From: Anaerolineae bacterium
GTDB taxonomy: Bacteria; Chloroflexota; Anaerolineae; Aggregatilineales; UBA2796
Assembly: GCA_019637615.1 (NCBI GenBank)
Contig: JAHBVJ010000004.1
Coordinates: forward strand, 1-64,000
Direction: 5' to 3'
DNA: 64,000 nt
This document shows, piece by piece, positions 25,014-32,382 of this stretch (position 1 is its first letter; the number at the start of each line of letters is the position of its first letter). Both the position numbers and the translations under genes were made by a program. The notes below the pieces were generated by a model. It was not told the origin of the DNA, did no database searches, and worked only from the letters and a program-made list of their open reading frames with translations.

Positions 25014-25190
25014 ATGACTACCGAAGACATTATCATCCACATGTTCTGCCATGTCGATAATGCACTAGGGAAGGTCAGTAAAGATCCATGCGCCAAACTG
25101 TAACCGAGTGAGGTGGTCACGATTGGTATCCTGTTCGCCCTCAAAGGTGGTTATTTTCGCGCGTTTTATCGCAGCATTGTCCATCGTTGA
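25014..25190 (+). pseudogene. N-terminal remnant of a DDE-type transposase
   Basis: The plus frame from 25014 reads MTTEDIIIHMFCHVDNALGK, then a TAA stop at codon 30 after DPCAKL, and continues in frame with PSEVVTIGILFALKGGYFRA before ending at a TGA at 25190. This is the N-terminus of a transposase of the IS982/IS4-like kind, which normally continues for 200 or more residues. An internal stop and loss of the remainder make it a dead fragment. Its end abuts the broken toxin gene exactly. Confidence 0.75.
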
Positions 25191-25391
25191 TCATCCTAAA
25201 ACAACATCAAGTGGGGCGACAATCTCTAGACATCGTTGTTGTCCGGCTTTGCCACGCGCACCCTCAATAAATTCAAGCCATGCAATGGATGAAATACCTA
25301 AATCCGGTTGTGCTTCGAGCCAAGCTTTGGATACCAGATTACCTCGATAGACCTCTATGAGAATATTGGTATCTACAAAGCCCGTTATCAC
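25191..25391 (-). pseudogene. Truncated PIN-domain toxin (VapC-like)
   Basis: The 66 codons encode the first half of a PIN-domain RNase: MITGFVDTNILIEVYRG with the first catalytic Asp, then SSIAWLEFIEGARG with the conserved Glu. A VapC is normally about 130 aa with two more acidic residues in the second half; those are missing. The frame ends in a TGA one base beyond the transposase remnant, so the toxin was probably cut by the insertion or a later deletion. It overlaps the antitoxin gene by four bases, as in an ordinary vapBC operon. Confidence 0.75.
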
Positions 25392-25711
25392 TCAATTGCT
25401 CCCGGATCCGGCAATACAGTCGATCGTTGACTCCGCAAATTGTGGATGAATTCGGCGGGATCGTCCTCTGGCTTCATCCCTCCCCATTCTTCGGTGGGTG
25501 GGTTAGCATCCAACCACGCCATCACTTCTTTCATCGTTTTGCGGCGAGGTGTCATCATTTCTTGGAGTTCTTCATCCGTCCAAGGCTGACTTTCCCAGTC
25601 ATTATCGACATTCTGATTGGTTAGTGTACGTGCGAATTCCAATACTTTGCGTTGCTGATCAGCGTTCATTTTGCGGATTTCTTCGACCAGTTCACGTTCT
25701 ATCGCTGCCAT
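25388..25711 (-). CDS. VapB-type antitoxin-like protein
   Basis: This 107-aa protein lies directly upstream of, and overlaps, the truncated PIN-domain gene, the usual position of an antitoxin. The N-terminus (ERELVEEIRKMNADQQRKVLEFARTL) is the helical segment seen in DUF2281-like and related antitoxins. The C-terminal half (TMKEVMAWLDANPPTEEWGG) is acidic and probably flexible, suited to wrapping a toxin. With the toxin truncated it may be an orphan or may neutralise toxins encoded elsewhere. No autoregulatory operator is evident. Confidence 0.65.
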   Translation of the reverse strand: MAAIERELVEEIRKMNADQQRKVLEFARTLTNQNVDNDWESQPWTDEELQEMMTPRRKTMKEVMAWLDANPPTEEWGGMKPEDDPAEFIHNLRSQRSTVLPDPGAIE

Positions 25712-25815
25712 GTCACGATCTCCCTACACCGATAACTTAATCATCTCACATCTACTACGACACATCAACCACTACACATCTTTGCAGCAGCAGTATTTAA
25801 GGCAGTTAGGCCGTC

Positions 25816-26403
25816 CTACGAGGCATGATCCGAGATCACCCACTCCCCAACAGGCGATTTCTCACCCGCGCGGATTGGCACCTTCAGGCGGTTCTCTTGC
25901 GGCGGGATCGGGCAGCTCCACGCTTTCGGATCGCGTCCCTTGCTGGCGGCTAACGCTGGCGGCTCATTAAATGCGCAGTATGGGCTATAACAAACGTTGA
26001 AATCGAGATGAACGCGCCCATCTTTCAAGCGCTCGGCTTCTATGTAGCGCCCCGATCCATAGGTTTCGCTGCCTGTCGTCGCATCCATGAACGGCACAAA
26101 GAAATCTTCCGCGCCGGGGGAGTAAAACAGCACCAATTCGGCAGGCTGCCCTTCCACTTCGAAGCGCACTTTGCCCCAACGCAGGTAATAGCGCGTGTCG
26201 CCCGTCGTGGTCAGCATCTTGACGTTGGCTTTTTGCTCGAACTGTTCGACGGGCAGCGTCAAATCAAGCGCGGGATTGGGGGGATAGTATTCTAGCCCTT
26301 TGAACAAAGCTCTCTGTTCCGGCGTCAGTGGCGATTGCGGATGCGTTTTGAAAAACCGATCTTTGCTCTGGCGGTGCAAAATCAGTTCGGGATTGGCGGT
26401 CAT
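25816..26403 (-). CDS. DUF1684 family protein
   Basis: This 195-aa protein has the DUF1684 core: LFKGLEYYPPNPALDLTL, YLRWGKVRFEVEGQPAELVLF, FFVPFMDATTGSETYGSGRY and then VHLDFNVCYSPYCAFNEP with the family's invariant FN-x-x-YxPYC pattern. It ends WSCPIPPQENRLKVPIRAGE. Function in the family is not established. No signal peptide is present. It is 53 bp downstream of the anti-sigma gene, in the same direction, and could be in that transcript. Confidence 0.85.
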   Translation of the reverse strand: MTANPELILHRQSKDRFFKTHPQSPLTPEQRALFKGLEYYPPNPALDLTLPVEQFEQKANVKMLTTTGDTRYYLRWGKVRFEVEGQPAELVLFYSPGAEDFFVPFMDATTGSETYGSGRYIEAERLKDGRVHLDFNVCYSPYCAFNEPPALAASKGRDPKAWSCPIPPQENRLKVPIRAGEKSPVGEWVISDHAS

Positions 26404-26455
26404 GATGACTTCTCCTGTCCATGCAAAGCAAATGACGCTTGGTGCCGCACGCGCC

Positions 26456-27253
26456 TTACCTAAGTGACTCCGCGATCTTGATGGCTTTATCTAGCGTGTA
26501 CTGCGATTCCAGCCGATATGTGAGCTTGCCATCCTCCCAGATCAGCGTATTGCCCGCCACAAGCTGCATGGCGTCCGTGTCCTGCCGACCACCACGCAGA
26601 ATCTGTAACAAATATGGCCCGACCGCCCATACCGCCTCTTTGCCGTTAACGTGTGTTTGCTGGACGACGACAGGCTTGATCTTGTCAACGTACACGCCTT
26701 CACCGAGGATCTGATAATTCAGTAGAACCCGCTCCGGCTGGTTGTGATCCACCCAGATCAGGATGACGAACGGGCCGCCTAACTCCTGCACATACACATA
26801 ATCCGGTTCGCCAAGTTCGGCGGGATAACTCGGCAAAGGAATCGCGAACGGCACCTTTTGGCGTGCTTGCGCCAGTGTCGTCCGCCCGACAAGCTGGCGC
26901 AGATCGCTGCTGACGGGTGTACCATTCAGGGGCGTTCTAAACGGCGTAACGGTCGTGGTTGGTTCCGGCAGCAAAATGCGAATGTTGCCGATGCGCAGCC
27001 AATTCAGGATCGAGGCGCGCACCTCCGGCACCGCCATCAACCCGCACAACGCCAGCAGGATCAGCAGGATCGCCCATGCGATCAAGCGGCGGGTTGTACG
27101 TTGCGTGGCAGGTTGCGCGAGGCGGCGGCGCACCTTGCCTGCGATGTCCGGCGTGGAGGGATAGCGGAACGAGCTGGCCTGTTCGCGCAGTTCTGCGTCG
27201 AGATCGTCATCAGGACGATTGTCGCGCGGGTCGTCGGTGTTGAACTGACTCAT
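26456..27253 (-). CDS. Membrane-bound anti-sigma-factor-like protein
   Basis: This 265-aa protein has a 55-residue cytoplasmic N-terminus, one transmembrane helix (LIAWAILLILLALCGLMA) and an extracytoplasmic domain of about 180 residues. That domain resembles DUF4367-type sensor domains (AIPLPSYPAELGEPDYVYVQ, VWAVGPYLLQILRGG). Its ATG overlaps the stop of the ECF sigma gene by four bases, the classic sigma/anti-sigma layout. The cytoplasmic part lacks a zinc-binding H-x3-C-x2-C motif, so it would bind sigma in a different way. The role as anti-sigma factor is inferred from position and topology. Confidence 0.78.
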   Translation of the reverse strand: MSQFNTDDPRDNRPDDDLDAELREQASSFRYPSTPDIAGKVRRRLAQPATQRTTRRLIAWAILLILLALCGLMAVPEVRASILNWLRIGNIRILLPEPTTTVTPFRTPLNGTPVSSDLRQLVGRTTLAQARQKVPFAIPLPSYPAELGEPDYVYVQELGGPFVILIWVDHNQPERVLLNYQILGEGVYVDKIKPVVVQQTHVNGKEAVWAVGPYLLQILRGGRQDTDAMQLVAGNTLIWEDGKLTYRLESQYTLDKAIKIAESLR

Positions 27254-27858
27254 TCCTTCCCTCCTTTCTCTGGCGGTTGATCAAGCATGGATTGATTGTC
27301 TGTCGTTTGTCTCTCTATAGTATTGTCCGTTCGCCCCCATTCGGTTCGCAGCCGTGCCAACGCGCGATGCAGCCGTGATTTGACCGTCCCCACGGCGATC
27401 CCCAGCGCCTCGGCGGTGTCGGCTTCCGATAATTCGAGAAAATACCGCAGATAGATCACTTCTTGATCAGGTTGCGCGAGTCGGCGCACAGCTTCCCACA
27501 GCGCGTGCGTCTCTTCGCGCTGGATGGCTTCCTGTTCAACTTTGGGATCGCTGGCGGGGGTCAGCACGAACCAACGGCGCAGCGCGGCGAAGTAACGACC
27601 AGCCGCGCGGCGGCGATTCGCGGCGAGATTTGCGGTGATCTTCAGCAGCCACGGGCGGAAGGGACGCTCCAGATCGAACCGATTGAGCATTCGGAAAGCA
27701 CGGATGAAGGACTCTTGCGCGAGGTCGTCGGCTTCGTCGCGATCCCCAAGCAAGAGATAGGCAAAGCGAAACACCGCTTCCTGATGCTGCTTCATCAGTG
27801 CATCAAAAGCGGGTTCGTCTCCCTCGCGGGCACGGCGGATCAGATCGGCGTCGGTCAA
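27250..27858 (-). CDS. RNA polymerase sigma factor, ECF subfamily
   Basis: This 202-aa protein has only the sigma2 and sigma4 regions typical of ECF factors. Sigma2: EAVFRFAYLLLGDRDEADDLAQESFIRAF and FRPWLLKITANLAANRRR. Sigma4: QPDQEVIYLRYFLELSEADTAEALGIAVGTVKSRLHRAL, a clear helix-turn-helix for the -35 element. The translation start read from the sequence is TTG at 27858, with a weak ribosome site. A tail of 30 residues after the HTH is Gln/Glu-rich. It is expected to respond to a signal passed by the overlapping membrane anti-sigma protein; target promoters are unknown. Confidence 0.93.
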   Translation of the reverse strand: MTDADLIRRAREGDEPAFDALMKQHQEAVFRFAYLLLGDRDEADDLAQESFIRAFRMLNRFDLERPFRPWLLKITANLAANRRRAAGRYFAALRRWFVLTPASDPKVEQEAIQREETHALWEAVRRLAQPDQEVIYLRYFLELSEADTAEALGIAVGTVKSRLHRALARLRTEWGRTDNTIERQTTDNQSMLDQPPEKGGKE

Positions 27859-27916
27859 TGCGTCGGCAACTGCTCGCTAGTGAACGTTGCCATCATTGTA
27901 CCGTCCTCGCCGCCGC

Positions 27917-28129
27917 TTAGGGAACTATCACGATGCGACTGCCATGCAAGCGGGTGATGCGTTCCCACGCGCTGGAGATGTCCTTGAGAGGGATCACTTC
28001 GATGTCAGCACGCAGCTTGCCTGCCCTGATCCACTCCCAGACTTCCTGTGCGGCTTCGTACGCTTCCTGATCCGCCTGCTGCAAGATGTAGTCGATACGT
28101 CGTTTCTCGCGCTGCCACAGGGCGATCAT
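27917..28129 (-). pseudogene. C-terminal remnant of a zinc-type alcohol dehydrogenase/quinone oxidoreductase
   Basis: The 70 codons end in a sequence typical of the last strand-helix unit of MDR dehydrogenases: WIRAGKLRADIEVIPLKDISSAWERI, then SRIVIVP. A full-length protein would be about 330 aa. Upstream in frame there is a stop within 30 bp, and another gene ends there, so the catalytic and most of the Rossmann domain is gone. It is most simply a deletion relic. Expression as a short protein cannot be excluded. Confidence 0.6.
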
Positions 28130-28159
28130 GCGGATCGCCCCTAATGCTCAGGTTGGGCG

Positions 28160-28453
28160 CTAGTCGCCGTATCTGATCTCGAAAAATTCGCGGTTGGGCT
28201 GCACCGCTAGATACGGCATCAAGCCTTGCACCACCGTCTGGAAGGTCGTGCGCGTTTCCGGCGCGGTAGCGTGCGCCTCGGATGTCCACAGCGCCAACAG
28301 CCGGATCACATTCATTTGCGGATTGGCAAACACGTATGTTTTTTCGATCCCCGGCATTGCCAGTAGGATTGGCAGTAGGTCGTTGTTGTACTTCGCGACT
28401 GCCGCTTCTAACTGCCCCTCTTTGGGCGACAACGTAACCATACTCGCGTACAT
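28160..28453 (-). CDS. Antibiotic-biosynthesis-monooxygenase-like (dimeric alpha-beta barrel) protein
   Basis: This 97-aa protein has the size and pattern of ABM-type ferredoxin-like proteins: MYASMVTLSPKEGQLEAAVAKYNNDLLPILLAMPGI, then a strand with VIRLLALWTSEAHA and a closing strand. Members include heme-degrading and quinone monooxygenases and many of unknown function. No heme-ligand motif is clear. It lies upstream of the dehydrogenase remnant; loss of the latter may have orphaned it. Confidence 0.6.
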   Translation of the reverse strand: MYASMVTLSPKEGQLEAAVAKYNNDLLPILLAMPGIEKTYVFANPQMNVIRLLALWTSEAHATAPETRTTFQTVVQGLMPYLAVQPNREFFEIRYGD

Positions 28454-28507
28454 CGTAATTCTCCCTTGTTTAACCAGAATTGAACCCCGACTAAGTAGTG
28501 ATGAAGT

Positions 28508-29341
28508 TCAGCGCTGCCACAGGATCGTGGATGACGGCATCCAGATGTACTGACCGATTTGGCAGAACGTGCTGAACCCTAACCGCGCGTAGACCCCGAA
28601 GGAATCGCGCGAAGCGTGTAAAATGCCCGTCTGATAGCCAGCCTGTCGGGCGTCGTGGAGTGGTCGGAGCGTCATCTGGGTAGCGATGCCGCGCCCGCGT
28701 GCTGTGGGGACGGTAGCAACATTATAGACGCCCACCGATTCCAGCCCAAAATGTGCGGATGACGACGCCACTGGCTGCCCATCTAGATAACCAACGTAGT
28801 GTTGTAGAGGCGCGTTTGGAGAGATGCCCATCGCGCTGCACAGCTCATAGACGCCAAAACTCACGCCGTCGGTCAGCTTGAAGCCCGCTTGCATCACCTG
28901 ACACCAATGCGCCAGCGTCTCCACGTCTTCCACGCGCCGGATGCTGAAGCCGCGCGGTGCGGGGTCTTCGTTCTTCAGCGCTCGCAGCTTGATCCCCATC
29001 CCCGGCGCGCTGTCATACAGGCAGAAGCCGTGCCGCAGCAAGCGTGCGCCGAGATCGTCCGGCTCGCTGGACGGGCCAACCCACCACAGCGCAGGCACGC
29101 CCGCCTCGGCGTAATGCTCCACCACACATTGGATCGTCTCGTCGGCGTATTCGGGCAAGAATCCCGCGCGCAAGACGTTATTGAACAGTGGAAACGGGAT
29201 ATTGCAAGTGGTCAGCAGTAATTCGGGCGTATCTTCTACCTCGATCTGTGACCAGCGGCGGAAGAGGGCGAAGAGTTCAAACAAATTCTTTTCGATCATG
29301 GCGATCATGGTCTTGTCGCCACTTAACACGGCTGCGTTCAT
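28508..29341 (-). CDS. GNAT-family acetyltransferase, two-domain
   Basis: This 277-aa protein has an N-terminal domain of about 130 residues (ALFRRWSQIEVEDTPELLLTTC, WWVGPSSEPDDLGARLLRHGF) and a C-terminal GNAT domain. GVYNVATVPTARGRGIATQMTL is motif A with the R-x-G-x-A loop, and SRDSFGVYARLGF is motif B. The double arrangement is common in GNATs that modify small molecules or proteins. It is divergent from the TetR gene across 220 bp. The substrate is unknown. Confidence 0.85.
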   Translation of the reverse strand: MNAAVLSGDKTMIAMIEKNLFELFALFRRWSQIEVEDTPELLLTTCNIPFPLFNNVLRAGFLPEYADETIQCVVEHYAEAGVPALWWVGPSSEPDDLGARLLRHGFCLYDSAPGMGIKLRALKNEDPAPRGFSIRRVEDVETLAHWCQVMQAGFKLTDGVSFGVYELCSAMGISPNAPLQHYVGYLDGQPVASSSAHFGLESVGVYNVATVPTARGRGIATQMTLRPLHDARQAGYQTGILHASRDSFGVYARLGFSTFCQIGQYIWMPSSTILWQR

Positions 29342-29484
29342 TGTGTTTATTTCCCCGGAAAAATAACCCCTTATCTATGCCTACAAGATAATCCGCCGCG
29401 TTGCTCAATTTACAGTCCACTTGTTGCTCAACTATTGTTCATTCTGGAAGTCGAGTGCGGATTCATGCGCTCTTCGGTGCCATG

Positions 29485-29513
29485 TTTTCAATCCATCAGT
29501 TTGACCCTATAAT
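29485..29513 (+). promoter_or_regulatory. Candidate promoter and operator of the TetR operon
   Basis: TTTTCA (29485-29490) and a perfect TATAAT (29508-29513) are 17 bp apart. Just downstream is the 8-bp palindrome TCAATTGA (29515-29522), and TGTCAA/TTGACA arms lie at 29513-29518 and 29539-29544. This is a plausible autoregulatory operator for the TetR protein starting at 29562. Confidence 0.4.
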
Positions 29514-29561
29514 GTCAATTGAATTACAGTTTGATTATTTGACAAGATAGGGGAGTCCAGA

Positions 29562-30167
29562 GTGCCACGTAAACCCGCAGAACTTACCGTCCAACGTGAT
29601 GATATCCTCGTCGCTGCTGCGGGCGTCTTTCAGGAGCGCGGTTATCAGGGGGCGACGATGGCGGACATCGCGTCGCGCGTCAATCTGACGGCGGGCAGCT
29701 TGTACCATCATTTTCCGGCGGGCAAGCGTGATCTCCTGCTGGCGGTGCTGAATACCAGCATTGACCGCGTCCTAGCCGAGGTCGAGGAAATCTTGGAGGA
29801 ATCCGCCACCGCTTCGGATCGGCTTCGGCGCATGATCGCCTCGCACGTCATCAACGTGACCAGCAATGTCTCGTTCGGCGCGGCGATGGTCTTCGAGATT
29901 CGTGCGCTGCTCGATCTGCAAGACGCCGAAGAAGATCGGGATCGCTTCCTCAAGCGGCGCGATGCGTTTGAGCACTGCTTCCGCAAGGTGATCGAGCAGG
30001 GCATCAAATCGGGCGAGTTTCGTCAGGTTGATGTACCCGTCTTCGTCAAAGCTATGCTTGGCGCGCACAACTGGATCAGCGTGTGGTATCGTCCCGGCGG
30101 GCGTCTCAGCGGTCAGGCCATCTCGCAGCAAATGGGTGACATGTTCCTGCACGCGCTAACGTGTTGA
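29562..30167 (+). CDS. TetR/AcrR-family transcriptional regulator
   Basis: This 201-aa repressor has an N-terminal HTH: DDILVAAAGVFQERGYQGATMADIASRVNLTAGSLYHHF, with GSLYHHF as the recognition helix. The helical ligand domain is of the KstR2/FadR-like kind (SFGAAMVFEIRALLDLQD, FEHCFRKVIEQGIKSGEF), which often binds acyl-CoA. The start is a GTG at 29562, supported by GGGGAG about ten bases upstream. It heads a plus-strand run of three microprotein genes and then an acyl-CoA dehydrogenase, so it may control them. The ligand is inferred only by family likeness. Confidence 0.9.
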   Translation: MPRKPAELTVQRDDILVAAAGVFQERGYQGATMADIASRVNLTAGSLYHHFPAGKRDLLLAVLNTSIDRVLAEVEEILEESATASDRLRRMIASHVINVTSNVSFGAAMVFEIRALLDLQDAEEDRDRFLKRRDAFEHCFRKVIEQGIKSGEFRQVDVPVFVKAMLGAHNWISVWYRPGGRLSGQAISQQMGDMFLHALTC

Positions 30168-30181
30168 GTGAATGATAGTTT

Positions 30182-30412
30182 ATGAGTGATACAGCAGTTA
30201 AGCGCACATTTGTTATTGCGATGTTGGTGATACTAATTGCTATCGTAGGCGTTGTCGCTGTGCTGCTGTGGGAGTTAGCACCGAGTGGCTATCCAAGAGG
30301 GGATTACTCTCAAACTGCGAACGCTATCTACGCCACCAATACATGGGTCAAATTGCGCGTCGATGAGACAGCTACGGCAACTGCGGCGACCAAACGAGTA
30401 GAGGCACAATGA
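30182..30412 (+). CDS. Microprotein 1 of three tandem paralogues
   Basis: This 76-aa single-pass membrane protein has a hydrophobic segment at about 10-32 (FVIAMLVILIAIVGVVAVLLW), then an outside segment with the shared motif SQTANAIYATNTWV and an Ala/Thr-rich tail. The next gene starts inside its stop codon (ATGA overlap at 30409-30412), so translation is coupled. I do not recognise a named family. The same motif recurs in the next two genes, so this is a local gene family born by duplication. The gene follows the TetR gene by 14 bp. Confidence 0.7.
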   Translation: MSDTAVKRTFVIAMLVILIAIVGVVAVLLWELAPSGYPRGDYSQTANAIYATNTWVKLRVDETATATAATKRVEAQ

Positions 30413-30666
30413 GCAAGCCACAAACATCACGCCGTTCTCTCATGATATACAGCTTAGGCGCTGTGCTGCTGGTATTCATCGGCCTGATGGCGTTGGTCGA
30501 AGCGGACGAGGCAGGCAAACGGCGTCAACTGACGACCACCGCCATTTATGCGACGAACTCGCAGGTGAGCCGCATTTTCCTCAGCAGGACACGATCATTT
30601 CGCGGCTGGACCCTCACACCGACGGCAACCTTGACGCCAACAGACAATCCGACGGCGAGGAAATAA
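30409..30666 (+). CDS. Microprotein 2 of three tandem paralogues
   Basis: This 85-aa protein has the same layout as its neighbours: a short charged N-terminus, one transmembrane helix (LMIYSLGAVLLVFIGLMAL), a linker and then the shared motif, here TTTAIYATNSQVS. It ends in a Thr/Pro-rich tail (TPTATLTPTDNPT) typical of extracytoplasmic spacers. It overlaps microprotein 1 by four bases. Function unknown. The motif is the most conserved part, more so than the membrane helix, which suggests that it is the functional element. Confidence 0.7.
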   Translation: MSKPQTSRRSLMIYSLGAVLLVFIGLMALVEADEAGKRRQLTTTAIYATNSQVSRIFLSRTRSFRGWTLTPTATLTPTDNPTARK

Positions 30667-30667
30667 C

Positions 30668-30889
30668 ATGCAGCCAACGACTCCTTCATGTACAGCCGTG
30701 ATTGCGACTATCGTCCTCATCATTGCGTTTAGTCTTTTGGGTATCGCCGCTCTTGTTCAGAGAGAAGATGATCGGCAGCAAGTATTTGAGCAGACTGCCA
30801 ACGCCATCTACGCGACGAATACGCAAGTAAGCGTATTCATCAGTCAGACAGAACAAGCGCGATCCATCACGCCTACACCGACGAACTAA
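30668..30889 (+). CDS. Microprotein 3 of three tandem paralogues
   Basis: This 73-aa single-pass protein has a hydrophobic helix at about 9-29 (AVIATIVLIIAFSLLGIAAL), a charged stretch (REDDRQQVFE) and the shared motif QTANAIYATNTQVS, followed by a short Thr/Pro tail (ITPTPTN). It starts one base after the stop of microprotein 2. The motif is closest to that of microprotein 1. An intergenic stretch of 148 bp then separates it from the acyl-CoA dehydrogenase gene. Confidence 0.7.
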   Translation: MQPTTPSCTAVIATIVLIIAFSLLGIAALVQREDDRQQVFEQTANAIYATNTQVSVFISQTEQARSITPTPTN

Positions 30890-31037
30890 AGGCGGGAAAA
30901 GAATGCGAATACCGTACAACAGATAAAAGCTGAACAGAGTCGTTAAAGACTTCTGCATGAGTTAGAGGCCATCGTTCTAAAAATCGCACTCGCTACATCA
31001 GCGCGCAGGACATTAAACGAGAAAGGCAAAAATAGTT

Positions 31038-32141
31038 ATGGCATCTTTTACCCCTACCGATGAGCAGAAAATGCTCATCGACACCATCAATAAATATGCA
31101 TCGAATGAGGTGCGCAAGGCCGCGCACGAAGCCGACGAAACCAGCACCCTTCCCCTCGAAGTCGTGCGCAAAGGCTGGGAGATCGGTGTGCTGCCAGCCG
31201 GACTGCCGGAAGCGTTCGGCGGTCTGGGCGAGTACAGCGCGGTCACCAACACGCTCGCCGTCGAAGAATTTGCCTATGGCGATCTCCCTATCGCGATGGC
31301 GGTCATGAATCCCGCGCTCGTCGGACTGCCGGTTCAGATCAGCGGGACGGACGAGCAAAAAGAGAACCTGCTGCCCGCGCTTGGCGACCCCGTCCCGCCG
31401 CATTTCACCGCCGCCCTGCTGGAACCGGGCATCGCCTTCAAGCCCCACGCGCTCAAGACCACCGCCACACGCGACGGCGATAAAGTCGCGCTGAACGGCG
31501 TCAAGTGTTACGTCCCGCTGGCGGAACACGCCAAGATGATGATCGTCTATGCGCGGGATACCGAAACCGGCAAGATCGACGGTTATCTGGTCGAAGGCAA
31601 AGCCGAAGGATTGAGCATCGGTGAGCAAGAGAAACTCATGGGCATCCGCGCCCTGCCCACCTACCGCCTCAACTTGAATAATGTGCGTGTCGATGTGGCT
31701 TGCAAGATCGGCGGCGCAGCAGGTACGCGCTACGAGCGCCTGTTAAGTCACAGCCGTGTCGCCCTAGCCTCAATGGCGGTAGGCGTGGCGCGGGCTGCTT
31801 TCGAGTATGCGCGCGATTACGCCAAGACGCGTGTGCAGTTCGGCGTCCCCGTCGCGACCAAACAGGCCATCGCTTTCATGCTGGCGGAGATGGCGATTGA
31901 GATCGACAGTGCGCGGCTGCTAGCGTGGGATGCCGCATGGAAACTGGACGCCGAGCCGGAAGTCGATGTCACCCAAGAGTCATATCTCGCCAAAGAATAT
32001 GCCGATAAAGCCGTGTTGTACGTCACCGACTGCGCCGTGCAAGCCCTCGGTGGTCATGGTTACATTCGTGAACATCCCGTGGAGCGCTGGCTGCGCAATG
32101 CGCGCGGGTTCGCTACCTTCGACGGCATGGCAATGATCTGA
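31038..32141 (+). CDS. Acyl-CoA dehydrogenase-like flavoprotein with altered catalytic segment
   Basis: This 367-aa protein has the acyl-CoA dehydrogenase fold: an N-terminal helical domain, a central beta domain with the FAD contact region (HFTAALLEPGIAF), and the C-terminal helices (SRVALASMAVGVARAAFEYARDYAKTRVQFGVPVATKQAI, VQALGGHGYIREHPVERWLRNAR). Where active enzymes normally have IYEGT with the catalytic Glu, this one reads TFDGM and ends five residues later, lacking the usual last helix. A base at another position or a non-dehydrogenase role is possible. It lies downstream of a TetR regulator and may serve fatty-acid metabolism. Confidence 0.85.
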   Translation: MASFTPTDEQKMLIDTINKYASNEVRKAAHEADETSTLPLEVVRKGWEIGVLPAGLPEAFGGLGEYSAVTNTLAVEEFAYGDLPIAMAVMNPALVGLPVQISGTDEQKENLLPALGDPVPPHFTAALLEPGIAFKPHALKTTATRDGDKVALNGVKCYVPLAEHAKMMIVYARDTETGKIDGYLVEGKAEGLSIGEQEKLMGIRALPTYRLNLNNVRVDVACKIGGAAGTRYERLLSHSRVALASMAVGVARAAFEYARDYAKTRVQFGVPVATKQAIAFMLAEMAIEIDSARLLAWDAAWKLDAEPEVDVTQESYLAKEYADKAVLYVTDCAVQALGGHGYIREHPVERWLRNARGFATFDGMAMI

Positions 32142-32382
32142 TGATCTAAGCGCTTCATCGGCATTGTGACAAGGCGCAGTCACATGATGCAGCGGTTGAA
32201 GGTTCTCACCGTAACATGGTTATCGGGCGGTGACTTTTTCAGCTTGCTGCATGGGTGGCTGCAACTGATCCTGTTGTGCAGTTGCGACAGGACGAACAAT
32301 TTATGTGTTCAATTACTCGCCAGATAACATGGATTCTGATATGCTGTAACAAAATAACCTCACCCTACGGCGGAATACCATC

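Noticed and set aside
28005..28289. A 94-codon minus frame between the ABM-like gene and the dehydrogenase remnant
   Set aside because: It is an out-of-frame shadow of both and has no homology-like pattern.
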